Positions 54,230 to 63,171 of a stretch of DNA of 64,000 nucleotides are shown in pieces; within the stretch, counting starts at the first letter, position 1; each line of letters starts with the position of its first letter. This stretch comes from Rhizobium terricola (GTDB lineage: Bacteria; Pseudomonadota; Alphaproteobacteria; Rhizobiales; Rhizobiaceae). Location: positions 1,730,649 to 1,794,648 of the forward strand of contig NZ_JABBGK010000001.1 of assembly GCF_012927355.1 (NCBI RefSeq). Reading direction: 5' to 3'. The notes below the pieces were generated by a model that was not told where the DNA came from, ran no database searches, and worked only from the letters and a program-made list of their open reading frames with translations. The position numbers and the translations under genes are program-made.

Positions 54230-54267
54230 TGTGGCATTTGCCACACCCGTTGCGCCACAGCTGTGGC
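54230..54267. promoter_or_regulatory. two palindromic upstream activator sites
   Basis: TGTGGCATTTGCCACA (54230-54245) and GCCACAGCTGTGGC (54254-54267) share the half-site TGTGGC in four copies, arranged inverted and then everted. They lie 64-101 bases upstream of the sigma-54 promoter, the expected distance for enhancer sites of the AcoR-like activator. Confidence 0.75.
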
Positions 54268-54330
54268 ATGTAACGGCGGTGCCGGCGCCAAAAGCCGAAG
54301 CATTTCAGTCCTTCGCCCGACGTGCGCCAC

Positions 54331-54346
54331 TGGCATGGGCATTGCT
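54331..54346 (+). promoter_or_regulatory. sigma-54 (-24/-12) promoter
   Basis: TGGCATGGGCATTGCT matches the consensus TGGCAYG-N4-TTGCW, with GG at 54332-54333 and GC at 54344-54345 exactly 10 bases apart. It lies 37 bases upstream of the dehydrogenase start. Confidence 0.88.
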
Positions 54347-54382
54347 CCTCTCCTGCTGTCAAAGGCAGCCAATGGAGGAAAC

Positions 54383-55456
54383 ATGCGCGCACTCAGATTT
54401 CACGCAGCCAAGGACTTGCGGCTCGACGACATCTCCGAGCCGAAGCAACCGGGGCCGGGACAGGTTCTCGTGCGCAACCGCTTCGTCGGCATCTGCGGAA
54501 CGGATCTTCACGAATACAGCTACGGCCCGATCTTCATTCCCAAGGAGCCGCATCCCTTCACCGGAGCCTGTGGCCCGCAGGTCCTCGGCCATGAATTCGG
54601 CGGCGTCGTCGAGGCCGTTGGCGAAGGCGTGACGTCTGTCGCCGTCGGCGACCGCGTCTCGATCCAGCCGCTCGTCATGCCGCGCTCCGGCGACTACTTC
54701 GCCGATCGCGGTCTTTTCCATCTGAGCACGCAGCTGGCGCTGGTGGGACTGAGCTGGGATGGCGGCGGCATGGCGGAAGCCGCCATGGTCAACGAGTACA
54801 ATGTCCAGAAGATCCCGGACGAGATGACCGACGAGGAGGCCGCTCTGGTCGAACCGACGGCGGTTGCCGTCTATGCCTGCGACCGCGGCGGCGTGACCGC
54901 CGGCAACAGCGTTCTCGTCACCGGCGCCGGGCCGATCGGCATGCTGACCCTGCTCGCCGCCCGCGCGGCCGGCGCCGCCCAGCTCTTCGTCTCCGATCTC
55001 AACGATGCCCGGCTGGAGCTGGCCAGAAGCGTGCTGCCCGACGTCATCACGATCAACCCGAAGCGCGACAATGTCGGCGATGTCGTTCGCGCGCAGACAG
55101 AGGGACAGGTCGGCTGCGACGTGGCGATCGAATGCGTGGGCAACGAACATGCGCTCAAGGCCTGCGTCGATGCAGTACGCAAACAGGGCGTGGTCGTCCA
55201 GACCGGATTGCACCCGCACGAAAACCCGATTGACTGGTTCCAGGTCACGTTCCGCGACCTCGAGGTCAAGGGCTCCTGGGCCTATCCGACGCATTACTGG
55301 CCACGCGTGATCCGCCTGATCGCCTCGGGCCTGCTGCCGGCGACCAAAATCGTCACCAAGCGCATCACGCTCGGCACGGCGGTGAAGGAGGGCTTCGACG
55401 TCCTGCTCGATCCGGCCGGAACCCATCTGAAGATCCTGATCGATCTTTCGAAATAA
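54383..55456 (+). CDS. 2,3-butanediol dehydrogenase-like zinc alcohol dehydrogenase
   Basis: This 357-residue medium-chain dehydrogenase has GICGTDLHEYSYGPIFIP, the segment typical of (R,R)-butanediol dehydrogenases, GHEFGGVVEAVGEGV (zinc-site His and Glu), and VLVTGAGPIGMLTLLAA for NAD binding. The structural-zinc Cys cluster is replaced by a sequence without four Cys, as in butanediol dehydrogenases. GGAGG at 54374-54378 precedes the ATG. It should interconvert 2,3-butanediol and acetoin, in keeping with the AcoR-like activator upstream. The monooxygenase gene follows after 119 bases. Confidence 0.9.
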   Translation: MRALRFHAAKDLRLDDISEPKQPGPGQVLVRNRFVGICGTDLHEYSYGPIFIPKEPHPFTGACGPQVLGHEFGGVVEAVGEGVTSVAVGDRVSIQPLVMPRSGDYFADRGLFHLSTQLALVGLSWDGGGMAEAAMVNEYNVQKIPDEMTDEEAALVEPTAVAVYACDRGGVTAGNSVLVTGAGPIGMLTLLAARAAGAAQLFVSDLNDARLELARSVLPDVITINPKRDNVGDVVRAQTEGQVGCDVAIECVGNEHALKACVDAVRKQGVVVQTGLHPHENPIDWFQVTFRDLEVKGSWAYPTHYWPRVIRLIASGLLPATKIVTKRITLGTAVKEGFDVLLDPAGTHLKILIDLSK

Positions 55457-55575
55457 GCATCTCTGCCGACGCCTGTTCCGGGAGAGGAGCCCGGCCGGCG
55501 GAGGCTTTGACGCTTTCCGGAACGCCCCATCCGGACGTTCCATGACCACCCCCAAGCATCCATGGAGGAGAAAAA

Positions 55576-57378
55576 ATGCTTGATATCAGCCCCGGAACCA
55601 AGATCGACACGATGCTTTCAAAGCTCGGGCAGGCGCTGGAAAGCGGCGACATCGACGCCGCCGTCAACCTGTTTCAGGCCGATTGCTACTGGCGCGACCT
55701 GGTGACATTCACCTGGAACCTGAAGACGCTCGAAGGCCATGAGCAGATCCGCGACATGCTGACCAGCCAGCTTGCCGCCGCCAAGCCCTCGAACTTCACA
55801 CAGGACACGAAAGAGGCGGCTTCCGAGGCCGGCGGCGTCACCGACGGCTGGTTCGAATTCGAGACCGGCGTCGCCCGCGGCTATGGCCATATCCGCATCA
55901 AGGACGGCCTGATCTGGACCCTGCTCACCACCATGACGGAGCTGAAGGGCCATGAGGAGCCCAAGGGTTTTCGCCGTCCGATGGGGGCCGAACACGGGCA
56001 TGACCGGGATCGCAAGACCTGGAAGGAAAAGCGCGAGATCGAGGCCGCCGAACTCGGCTATTCGGTCCAGCCCGAGGTCGTCATCATCGGCGGCGGTCAG
56101 GGCGGCATCGCGCTCGGCGCGCGCCTTCGCCAGCTCGGCGTGCCGACGATCATCATCGAGAAGAACGAACGGCCCGGCGACAGCTGGCGCAAACGCTACA
56201 AGTCGCTCTGCCTGCACGATCCCGTCTGGTACGATCACCTGCCCTACATCCCTTTCCCGGAGAACTGGCCGGTCTTCACGCCCAAGGACAAGGTGGGCGA
56301 CTGGCTGGAAATGTACACCAGGGTCATGGAGCTGAACTACTGGGGCTCCACCACGGCCAAGTCGGCGCAGTATGACGAAGCGACCGGCGAATGGACGGTC
56401 ATCGTCGAGCGGGACGGCAAGGAAGTGGTGCTCAAGCCGAAGCAACTGGTGCTGGCGACGGGCATGTCCGGCAAGGCCAATGTTCCGAAGTTCGAAGGCC
56501 AGGACATCTTCAAGGGCGAGCAGCAGCATTCCTCGCAGCATCCCGGCCCGGATGCCTATGCCGGCAAAAAGGTTGTCGTCATCGGCTCCAACAACTCCGC
56601 CCACGATATCTGCGCAGCACTCTGGGAGGCCGGCGCCGATGTCACCATGCTGCAGCGCTCGTCCACCCATATCGTCAAGTCCGACTCGCTGATGGAGATC
56701 GGCCTCGGCGATCTCTATTCCGAGCGGGCGGTCCAGGGCGGCATGACGACGCGCAAGGCCGATCTCATCTTCGCCTCCCTGCCCTACAGGATCATGCATG
56801 AGTTCCAGATCCCGATTTACGACAAGATCCGAGAAAAGGACGCGGACTTCTATGCCGCACTCGAAAAGGCCGGCTTCATGCTCGATTTCGGCGACGACGA
56901 TTCCGGTCTCTTCATGAAGTATCTGCGCCGTGGATCGGGCTATTACATCGATGTCGGTGCCTGCGATCTGGTCATCGACGGCTCGATCAAGCTGAAGTCC
57001 GGCGTCGACGTGTCCCACCTAACGGAGAACGCCGTGGTGCTCAAGGACGGCACGGAACTGCCCGCCGACCTCGTGGTCTACGCCACCGGCTACGGCTCGA
57101 TGAACGGCTGGGCGGCCGATCTCATCTCACGCGAAGTGGCCGACAAGGTCGGAAAATGCTGGGGCCTCGGCTCCAATACGACCAAGGACCCCGGTCCCTG
57201 GGAAGGCGAGCAGCGCAACATGTGGAAACCGACGCAGCAGGAAGCGCTGTGGTTCCACGGCGGCAACCTGCACCAGTCGCGCCACTATTCGCAATATCTG
57301 TCGCTTCAGTTGAAAGCCCGCCAGGTCGGCATCGACACACCTGTCTACGGCCTGACCAAGTCGCACCACCTGTCTTGA
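55576..57378 (+). CDS. SnoaL-domain/flavin-containing monooxygenase fusion
   Basis: Residues ~1-130 of this 600-residue protein form a SnoaL/NTF2-like domain (LESGDIDAAVNLFQADCYWRDLV). The rest is an FAD/NAD(P)H monooxygenase with VVIIGGGQGGIALGARLRQLG (FAD), GDSWRKRYKSLCLHDPVWYDHLPY, and VVVIGSNNSAHDIC (NADPH). The FMO signature is F-K-G-E-Q-Q-H-S-S-Q-H, so it keeps FxGxxxH but has His where Tyr or Trp is usual. ATGGAGG lies upstream. It could oxygenate acetoin, diacetyl or another ketone, but substrate and reaction type are unproven. Confidence 0.9.
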   Translation: MLDISPGTKIDTMLSKLGQALESGDIDAAVNLFQADCYWRDLVTFTWNLKTLEGHEQIRDMLTSQLAAAKPSNFTQDTKEAASEAGGVTDGWFEFETGVARGYGHIRIKDGLIWTLLTTMTELKGHEEPKGFRRPMGAEHGHDRDRKTWKEKREIEAAELGYSVQPEVVIIGGGQGGIALGARLRQLGVPTIIIEKNERPGDSWRKRYKSLCLHDPVWYDHLPYIPFPENWPVFTPKDKVGDWLEMYTRVMELNYWGSTTAKSAQYDEATGEWTVIVERDGKEVVLKPKQLVLATGMSGKANVPKFEGQDIFKGEQQHSSQHPGPDAYAGKKVVVIGSNNSAHDICAALWEAGADVTMLQRSSTHIVKSDSLMEIGLGDLYSERAVQGGMTTRKADLIFASLPYRIMHEFQIPIYDKIREKDADFYAALEKAGFMLDFGDDDSGLFMKYLRRGSGYYIDVGACDLVIDGSIKLKSGVDVSHLTENAVVLKDGTELPADLVVYATGYGSMNGWAADLISREVADKVGKCWGLGSNTTKDPGPWEGEQRNMWKPTQQEALWFHGGNLHQSRHYSQYLSLQLKARQVGIDTPVYGLTKSHHLS

Positions 57379-57388
57379 CCCTCATCAA

Positions 57389-57416
57389 GGGCGCCGGCCA
57401 AGACGGCGCCCTTTTT
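57389..57416 (+). terminator. rho-independent terminator of the dehydrogenase-monooxygenase operon
   Basis: GGGCGCCG and CGGCGCCC form an 8-bp stem with a 7-base loop, followed by five T. It lies 11 bases after the monooxygenase stop. Confidence 0.93.
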
Positions 57417-58004
57417 GCTTCATCGGCGGCCTATTGTGAAGCGATCTTCAACGGCATCGCCGTGCCAAAACCGCTTGGAATACCAGCCATCTGCTTTTTG
57501 GAATGCGCACAACGGAGCCGCGAACGATCCTGTTCGCCTTGAAACAATTACACAAACTGCACAACCAAATTCCGAAAAATGCGCTATTTTGCGCCTTCGT
57601 GTCCGGCTCCACGCGCGCGCACGCGACGAGCAGGAAGTGTCGGGCCTTCAAAATCGGATCATTGAACGGAACGCCGTCCCCTCGTTCCAGATCCGGTCGA
57701 TCCTCAGGGGGAGCTGGCGCCTCCAGACAGGCGAAGGCAGCATAGCGCGCACTCCGGACCTATCCCCGAACTCCTGACGCCCGGCCACCGCAGATCCTGC
57801 TCGAACCTCCGGCCTTGGCCGTGTTCCGCGGAGTTTTCTGCGGCGAGCAGAACCCTGTGTTGACGACGATTCCGCGACCTGAAGAGAAAGACCCAAAAAT
57901 GGTCCCACACAGGCGCTCGTCGACGCCTTCGAAATGCTACAGACCTGATTTGTTTAACAAAGTCTTTATCCGCTGATTCGCGGGCGAAATATGGAATTGC
58001 ATAC
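57417..58004. other. long leader region before the autotransporter gene
   Basis: This ~590-base stretch has no recognisable gene. It becomes AT-rich near the autotransporter gene, where TTTGTTTAACAAA (57949-57961) is a perfect 13-base palindrome 43 bases before the start codon, a candidate operator. Confidence 0.45.
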
Positions 58005-61000
58005 ATGCATCTGAAGAACGTCTTTTTGGCCTCAACCGCTCTGTGCATTCCCTTTGTCGCCACAAGCCCGGTTTTCGCGGCTGATACCGTCTACGACAGC
58101 GGCTCCGCGGTCATCAACAACGCAGACACGGCGGACACGCTCGGCAATTACATCATCGGCGACACCGGCACCGCGACCCTCACCGTCACGGGCAGCGGCT
58201 CGCTGACAACCGATGTCGATATCATTGTCGGCAGCCAGGCCGGCAGCGACGGCACGCTGATCGTCAACGGCGGCCGTCTCACGGCCAACCGCTATTACAT
58301 CGGTCTTTCAGGCACCGGCGCGGTCACGCTGACCAATGGCGCCTTGCTGACCGCCACCGGCGCCGACAAGAAGGTCTATGTCGGCTATTTCGGCAATTCC
58401 ACCGGTACGCTCACCCTCTCGGATGCCAACACGAGGCTGACGGCTTACGACCTCAATATCGGCTGGACCGGCAATGGTACGGCGACCTTTTCCAACCGTG
58501 CCACCGCGACCATCCAGCAGGACGTCACGCTCGGAAAGAACGGCTACACGACGGGCACCCTGACGATTACGGGGGCAGGTTCCTCGGTCAGGTCCGATCG
58601 TCTCTACATGGGTGAAAACGGCACCGGCATTCTCAACATTCTGAACGGCGGGTCCTATACCGTGACCGGCACCAGCAGGGCCTATCTGGGCTGGACCGCC
58701 GGCAGCGTCGGCGAACTCAACATCAGCGGGACCGGCTCCACTCTCACCGCCGATCTTCTGGTCGACGGCTGGAACGGCAATGGCACCATGACCATTGCCG
58801 ATGGCGGCTCCGCGACGATCCGGACGGATGTCATCATCGCCAATGGCGGTCCCAGCACGAGCACGCTGACCGTGACCGGGGACGGCTCGCGCCTGACTTC
58901 GGACCGGCTCTATGTCGGTCTGAGCGGCGACGCATCCCTCTATGTGCTCGACGGCGGTTCGGTCTCCACGACCGGCACGAGCAAGACGTATCTCGGCAAT
59001 TTCAGCGGCAGTTCGGGTTATGCCGAAATCCGTGGCACCGGATCATCGCTCTCCGCTGGTGAACTGAACATCGGCTGGAATGGCGACGGCACGATGCTGG
59101 TGACAGAGGGTGGATCTGTTTCCTCGACTGGAACCGTTTCCGTTGGTTATGCCAGCGGCAGCACCGGCACGTTGACCGTTGCCGAAGGCGGCACCATGAG
59201 GGTGGGCAACGGGTCCGGAATCCTGCAGATCGGGCAATTGTCGGGATCGACGGGCACGGTCAACATCGGGGCCGCGGCGGGAGAAACGGCCGTTGCCGCC
59301 GGCACGCTCGGAGCCGGGTCCGTCTCCTTCGGCGCCGGCGACGGCGCTCTCGTCTTCAACCATACCGACACGGGCTATAACTTCGGCGCCGCCCTGTCCG
59401 GTATCGGCGACATCGATTTCTATTCCGGGACCACGACGCTTTCGGCCGACAGCTCCGGTTTCGGCGGAGCAACCACCATCCATGGCGGCACGGTGCTGGT
59501 CACCCGTGCGCTCGGCGGTTCGCTCAGCGTCAATGATGACGGCACGCTCGGCGGCACCGGCACGGTCGGGACAACGACGGTCGCCTCCGGTGGCACCATC
59601 ACGCCCGGCCTTTCGGGGCAGATCGGCACGCTCAGCGTCGATGGCGACCTGACCTTTTCCGCAGGATCGACCTATGCCGTCAATCTCGCCGGCGGATCGT
59701 CCGACCTGGTCGACGTGACGGGGACCGCGACCCTCGCCGGTGCCACCCTCTCCGTGTCGTCTCTCGATTCGGCAACGAGCTACAGGATGGGTCAGACCTA
59801 TACGATCGTGTCGGCCGCCACGGATCTGACGGGGACCTTCGCCAACGCGATCAGCGGCAGCCTGGCCAGCTCGGCCTTCCTTGAACTGTCGACGACCTAT
59901 CATGACGACAATGCCTATCTGACCGTGGCCGCGAACTCGTCGGGTGGCGGTGTCTTCACCAGCGCCGCCAATAGCGCGAACCAGCATGCGGTCGCCGGCG
60001 CACTCGACACGCTCGATCAGACGGGGGATTCGCTTTCCCTCTACAACACCCTGCTGGTGATGACCGCCGACGAGGCGCGTGAGGCTTATGACCAGATGTC
60101 GGGCGCCAGCTATGCAGGCCAGCAGGCAGCGATGTCTCAGGGATCTGCCGCGTTCAATACCGCCATCAACAACCGCATACGTTCGGCGTTCGAAAGCGCC
60201 GGCCCGGGCCGCGCCTCCGGCGTGCCGGCCCTCGGCTATGCCGAGGAGAAGCCAGCCGACCCGAACGGCCCCTTCGCCGCCTACGAAACGAAGAAGACCG
60301 CGCGCGTCGCCGATCCCGATCGCTTTGCCGTGTGGGGTTCGGGTTTCGGCTCCCGCGCGACCGGGGAGGGCATCGACGGCGCCTCCGGCACCGACAGCTC
60401 GATCGGCGGTTTCCTTCTCGGTGCGGACGGCATGGTTTCCGAGCACTGGCGGGTCGGCCTGTCCGCCGGGCACAGCGACAGCGACTTCAACACCGACGAG
60501 AGCACCGGCGACAGCAGCAACTATCACCTGGGCGCCTATGCCGGCACCGAGATCGGCCGTATCTCCTTCCGCTCGGGCCTGAGCTACACCTGGTATGATG
60601 TCGATACCAGCCGTTCCGTCGCAGCGCTCGGCGAAACGCTGGATGGCGCTTACGATGCAGCGGGCTTCAACGCCTTCGGTGAATTGGGCTACCGGGTGGA
60701 TCTCGGCGAAACCGCGCTCGAGCCCTTTGCGGCGCTCGCCTATAGCCACCTGAAGACCGACGGCTTCACGGAAACCGGAGGCCTTTCGGCGCTCACCGTC
60801 GACGGCTCGACGATGGACACGGCCTATACGACGCTCGGCATGCGCGCCTCGCATGATTTCGATCTGGGCGGCGTCATCGCGATTGCCCGCGGCACGCTCG
60901 GCTGGCTGCATGCCTTCGGCGACGTCAGCCCAACCTCGACCGCACGCTTTGCGACCGGCGACGCCTTTACGGTCTCCAGCACGCCGCTCGACCGCAACGC

Positions 61001-61130
61001 AGCCCTCGTCGAAGCCGGCCTCGACCTCAAGCTCGACGACAGCGCCACGATTGGCATCGGCTATGCCGGCCAGTTCGGCAAGAACGCCAGCGAAAATGGC
61101 CTCAATGCCCAGTTTCGCGTGAAGTTTTAA
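58005..61130 (+). CDS. beta-helical autotransporter (type Va secretion)
   Basis: This 1041-residue protein has a signal peptide (MHLKNVFLASTALCIPFVATSPVFAA), then a passenger built of roughly a dozen tandem ~22-25-residue units around G-T-L-T-V-x-G-x-G-S and YVGxxGxGxL-x-V-x-x-GG-S, predicted to fold as a right-handed beta-helix (to about residue 420). An autotransporter-associated repeat follows (GGATTIHGGTVLV ... TTTVASGGTITPG). The C-terminal ~280 residues form the translocator barrel (FAVWGSGFGSRATGEG, then GLSAGHSDSDF) and end FRVKF. It probably displays an adhesin-like surface fibre. No catalytic motif is visible. Confidence 0.93.
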   Translation: MHLKNVFLASTALCIPFVATSPVFAADTVYDSGSAVINNADTADTLGNYIIGDTGTATLTVTGSGSLTTDVDIIVGSQAGSDGTLIVNGGRLTANRYYIGLSGTGAVTLTNGALLTATGADKKVYVGYFGNSTGTLTLSDANTRLTAYDLNIGWTGNGTATFSNRATATIQQDVTLGKNGYTTGTLTITGAGSSVRSDRLYMGENGTGILNILNGGSYTVTGTSRAYLGWTAGSVGELNISGTGSTLTADLLVDGWNGNGTMTIADGGSATIRTDVIIANGGPSTSTLTVTGDGSRLTSDRLYVGLSGDASLYVLDGGSVSTTGTSKTYLGNFSGSSGYAEIRGTGSSLSAGELNIGWNGDGTMLVTEGGSVSSTGTVSVGYASGSTGTLTVAEGGTMRVGNGSGILQIGQLSGSTGTVNIGAAAGETAVAAGTLGAGSVSFGAGDGALVFNHTDTGYNFGAALSGIGDIDFYSGTTTLSADSSGFGGATTIHGGTVLVTRALGGSLSVNDDGTLGGTGTVGTTTVASGGTITPGLSGQIGTLSVDGDLTFSAGSTYAVNLAGGSSDLVDVTGTATLAGATLSVSSLDSATSYRMGQTYTIVSAATDLTGTFANAISGSLASSAFLELSTTYHDDNAYLTVAANSSGGGVFTSAANSANQHAVAGALDTLDQTGDSLSLYNTLLVMTADEAREAYDQMSGASYAGQQAAMSQGSAAFNTAINNRIRSAFESAGPGRASGVPALGYAEEKPADPNGPFAAYETKKTARVADPDRFAVWGSGFGSRATGEGIDGASGTDSSIGGFLLGADGMVSEHWRVGLSAGHSDSDFNTDESTGDSSNYHLGAYAGTEIGRISFRSGLSYTWYDVDTSRSVAALGETLDGAYDAAGFNAFGELGYRVDLGETALEPFAALAYSHLKTDGFTETGGLSALTVDGSTMDTAYTTLGMRASHDFDLGGVIAIARGTLGWLHAFGDVSPTSTARFATGDAFTVSSTPLDRNAALVEAGLDLKLDDSATIGIGYAGQFGKNASENGLNAQFRVKF

Positions 61131-61311
61131 GACAAGAAAAATCCCGGTCGGCAATGAGCTGCTGGCCGGGACCGAAGGCGAAGGCAACGGCCGATCTCTG
61201 ATCCGCCGCAAGCGGTCATTCTCAGCAGAACAAGTTGCCCGTAAATCGGATACCGAATCCTATCGCGGGATAGGCAGCATTTCGACCAGCGGACCGTAGT
61301 GGAGGGCGCGA

Positions 61312-61983
61312 TTGCAGACGGACGACCTTCCCAACTACCGCTTCACCACGAAGATCCCTAGGTATCGCGATACCCCGCAAAAGGTCGAGATGGCCTACGT
61401 CATCAAGGACCGAGGCCTCTCGGTGACGCGGGGGCGGTCCGTCGGCCTCGTCCCGTGGACGTCGCTTCGATTCCTGCACCTCCACGTCACGAGTGGGGTC
61501 GGCACCACTGGCTTTCCGGTCTACAGCGCGCGTCTAAGGACGCTCTTCGTGTCAAGGGAAATCTCCTCACTCGATTTGCTCGGAGAAACGCACGTCGATC
61601 GGTCCGCCGACTATGTTCGCTTCATGGAAGAACTGATTCCGCTTGCGGCCACACGGAACCCACAACTTCGCTTGCGATACGGCGGAGATCCCATGTTGGA
61701 AACGGCGATTCCGATGGTGCTGAGCCTCTTCGTCGCGCCATTCGTCTTCATCCTATTCATGGTCGTGAAGTTGCCTCTCGGCGTTCTTGCAATCGCGTAG
61801 AAGAAGCCCCTTGCGAAGCTCACGCCGTGGCTTTTAAGCACGGGGTTCGGCGTAGCGTTGAACGCGCTCCCCTGGTCCAGCGGGAAACCGTTCGAGGCGC
61901 ACGATCTGCCCGCGGCCGAACTTCCGATGAGATATCGGGAAGGTGCCGTCTACAAGAGCCATGTTGATCTTGACCAACGGTGA
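61312..61983 (+). pseudogene. membrane-protein ORF interrupted by an in-frame amber stop
   Basis: A TTG at 61312, with GGAGGG 5 bases upstream, starts a frame of 162 residues ending in a membrane segment (TAIPMVLSLFVAPFVFILFMVVKLPLGVLAIA) and TAG at 61798. The same frame goes straight on for 60 more codons (KKPLAKLTPWLLSTG, FGVALNALPWSSGKPFEAHD) to TGA at 61981. The continuation is coding-like, so the amber codon is probably a nonsense mutation in a ~223-residue gene of unknown function. A natural 162-residue protein is the alternative. Confidence 0.55.
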
Positions 61984-62242
61984 CGCACTAGCCCTCCATC
62001 GTTATTCTCGGGAACCTAGCGCATCGCGGCTTGGCTGGCACACGCAACGTCGCCTTTTGCCCGTTGAGACACTGAAGCTGACCGGCTGCTAACCACCCAC
62101 CCACGACATTGAGCCCAAACACGTGCAAGGCTGCTTTGGGGGAAATTTCCGGTCTGCGTGAACGACCGTTTTGAAAGTGCAGAGCCACCATTGTCGATCT
62201 CGATTGCGGTTTCGAACGGAGATTGGCGGCAGGTGAGCATCA

Positions 62243-62300
62243 CGTCCTGACGGGATTCGAACCCGCGGCCCCTTGTTCAAGGGACAGGGCATTGGATGCT
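62243..62300 (-). other. tRNA-like 3' segment (possible attachment-site remnant)
   Basis: The minus strand carries GCGGGTTCGAATCCCGT, a perfect T-arm and T-loop, followed by CAGGACG as an acceptor-like strand. The 5' half of a tRNA is not convincing: an anticodon stem cannot be folded with a U33-type loop. It lies beside a HipA relic and an integrase relic, a setting typical of integration into tRNA genes. The rest of 61984-62317 shows nothing else. Confidence 0.4.
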
Positions 62301-62317
62301 CGAGACCATTCAGCTGC

Positions 62318-62590
62318 TCAAGACACCTGCTCCGTGACCTTCTGCAGCGAACCGGCCCGACTTGAGATAACCTTGCAAATTGCACTCAGGACAGGATGCC
62401 TGACCCCCTCGGCAGCCAACTCTGCAACAAGGCTGTCAGCCTCGCTCACAATCCTCTCCGCCATTTGGGCAAGGTCGCGAACAGGGATGCGCTGGGAAGA
62501 TCGGGTTTCGGGCACCAGTGTCGTCCAATGCTTCAGCTGGATCGTGTCGAGCACATCGCGACCGCCAATTTTCATGGCAAGCCTCCTTGC
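62318..62590 (-). pseudogene. HipA-family toxin C-terminal fragment
   Basis: The minus-strand frame reads RRLAMKIGGRDVLDTIQLKH, then WTTLVPETRSSQRIPVRDLA and ends SAICKVISSRAGSLQKV. The LAMKIGGxxxxDxIxxxHW pattern matches the C-terminal helical part of HipA kinases. The kinase core is absent. The fragment abuts the integrase relic head to head, so both were probably truncated by one rearrangement. Confidence 0.55.
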
Positions 62591-62600
62591 GACCTGCAGG

Positions 62601-63161
62601 ACCGAAGACCTGCGTGATGTCAGGGACCGGGCGATCCTGATGGTGGCCTTCGCCTCCGGCGGACGGCGGCGCAGCGAAATCGCGGACCTGAGGAAAGAAC
62701 AGTTGCAGCCGGAAGATCCCGTCCGGATCGAGGACGGTCCTGCGCTCCCCTCGCTCTCAATCCATCTCGGCCGGACCAAGACCAGCAGTGCCGAAAGCGG
62801 CGAGCGGGTCTATCTGACGGGCCGGCCCGTTGACGCGCTGAACGCGTGGCTGACGGCGGCGAAGATCGAAGCGGGCAGTGTGTTTCGAGCGATCGATCGT
62901 TGGGGCAATGTTTCCCGCAGACCGCTCGATCCCAAGGCTATCAACGATATCGTCAAGAGCCGCGCCAAACTGGCGGGGCTCGATCCGGCCGACTATTCCG
63001 CCCATGGCCTGAGATCCGGCTACCTCACCGAAGCCGCCAATCGCGGCATCCCGCTGCCCGAGGCCATGGAACAGTCACGGCATCGTTCGGTGCAACAGGC
63101 GTCGAGCTACTACAACCCCGCAAACCGGCGGGTCGGCCGGGCAGCCCGCCTCCTGGACTGA
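62601..63161 (+). pseudogene. tyrosine recombinase catalytic half (5'-truncated integrase)
   Basis: From 62601 the frame reads TEDLRDVRDRAILMVAF, then ASGGRRRSEIADLR, and later SAHGLRSGYLTEAANRG and EQSRHRSVQQASSYYNPA. These supply Arg I, the His-X-X-Arg box, the second His and the catalytic Tyr of a site-specific integrase common in Rhizobiales. The N-terminal SAM-like core-binding domain is missing. Upstream sequence in frame is unrelated and antisense to the HipA relic. No start codon with a ribosome binding site is seen. Confidence 0.8.
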
Positions 63162-63171
63162 CCGGGCGCTA

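Noticed and set aside
52301..54244. 647-codon open frame antisense to the AcoR-like activator
   Set aside because: No motifs, and the plus strand has all activator domains in order.
58100..59250. Tandem repeats as a possible CRISPR-like or satellite array
   Set aside because: Repeats are divergent at DNA level, in frame and encode the beta-helix units of the autotransporter.
61131..61175. Hairpin after the autotransporter gene as terminator
   Set aside because: The CCGGGA-type stem is short with mismatches and lacks a T-run, so it cannot be called with confidence.
59043..61211. 722-codon open frame antisense to the autotransporter
   Set aside because: Its repeats mirror the Gly-rich passenger and there is no signal peptide or ribosome binding site.
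62243..62325. Full 83-base tRNA on the minus strand
   Set aside because: A 7-bp acceptor pairing including wobbles can be drawn, but the 5' strand is inside the HipA coding end and neither D-arm nor anticodon loop fits a functional tRNA.
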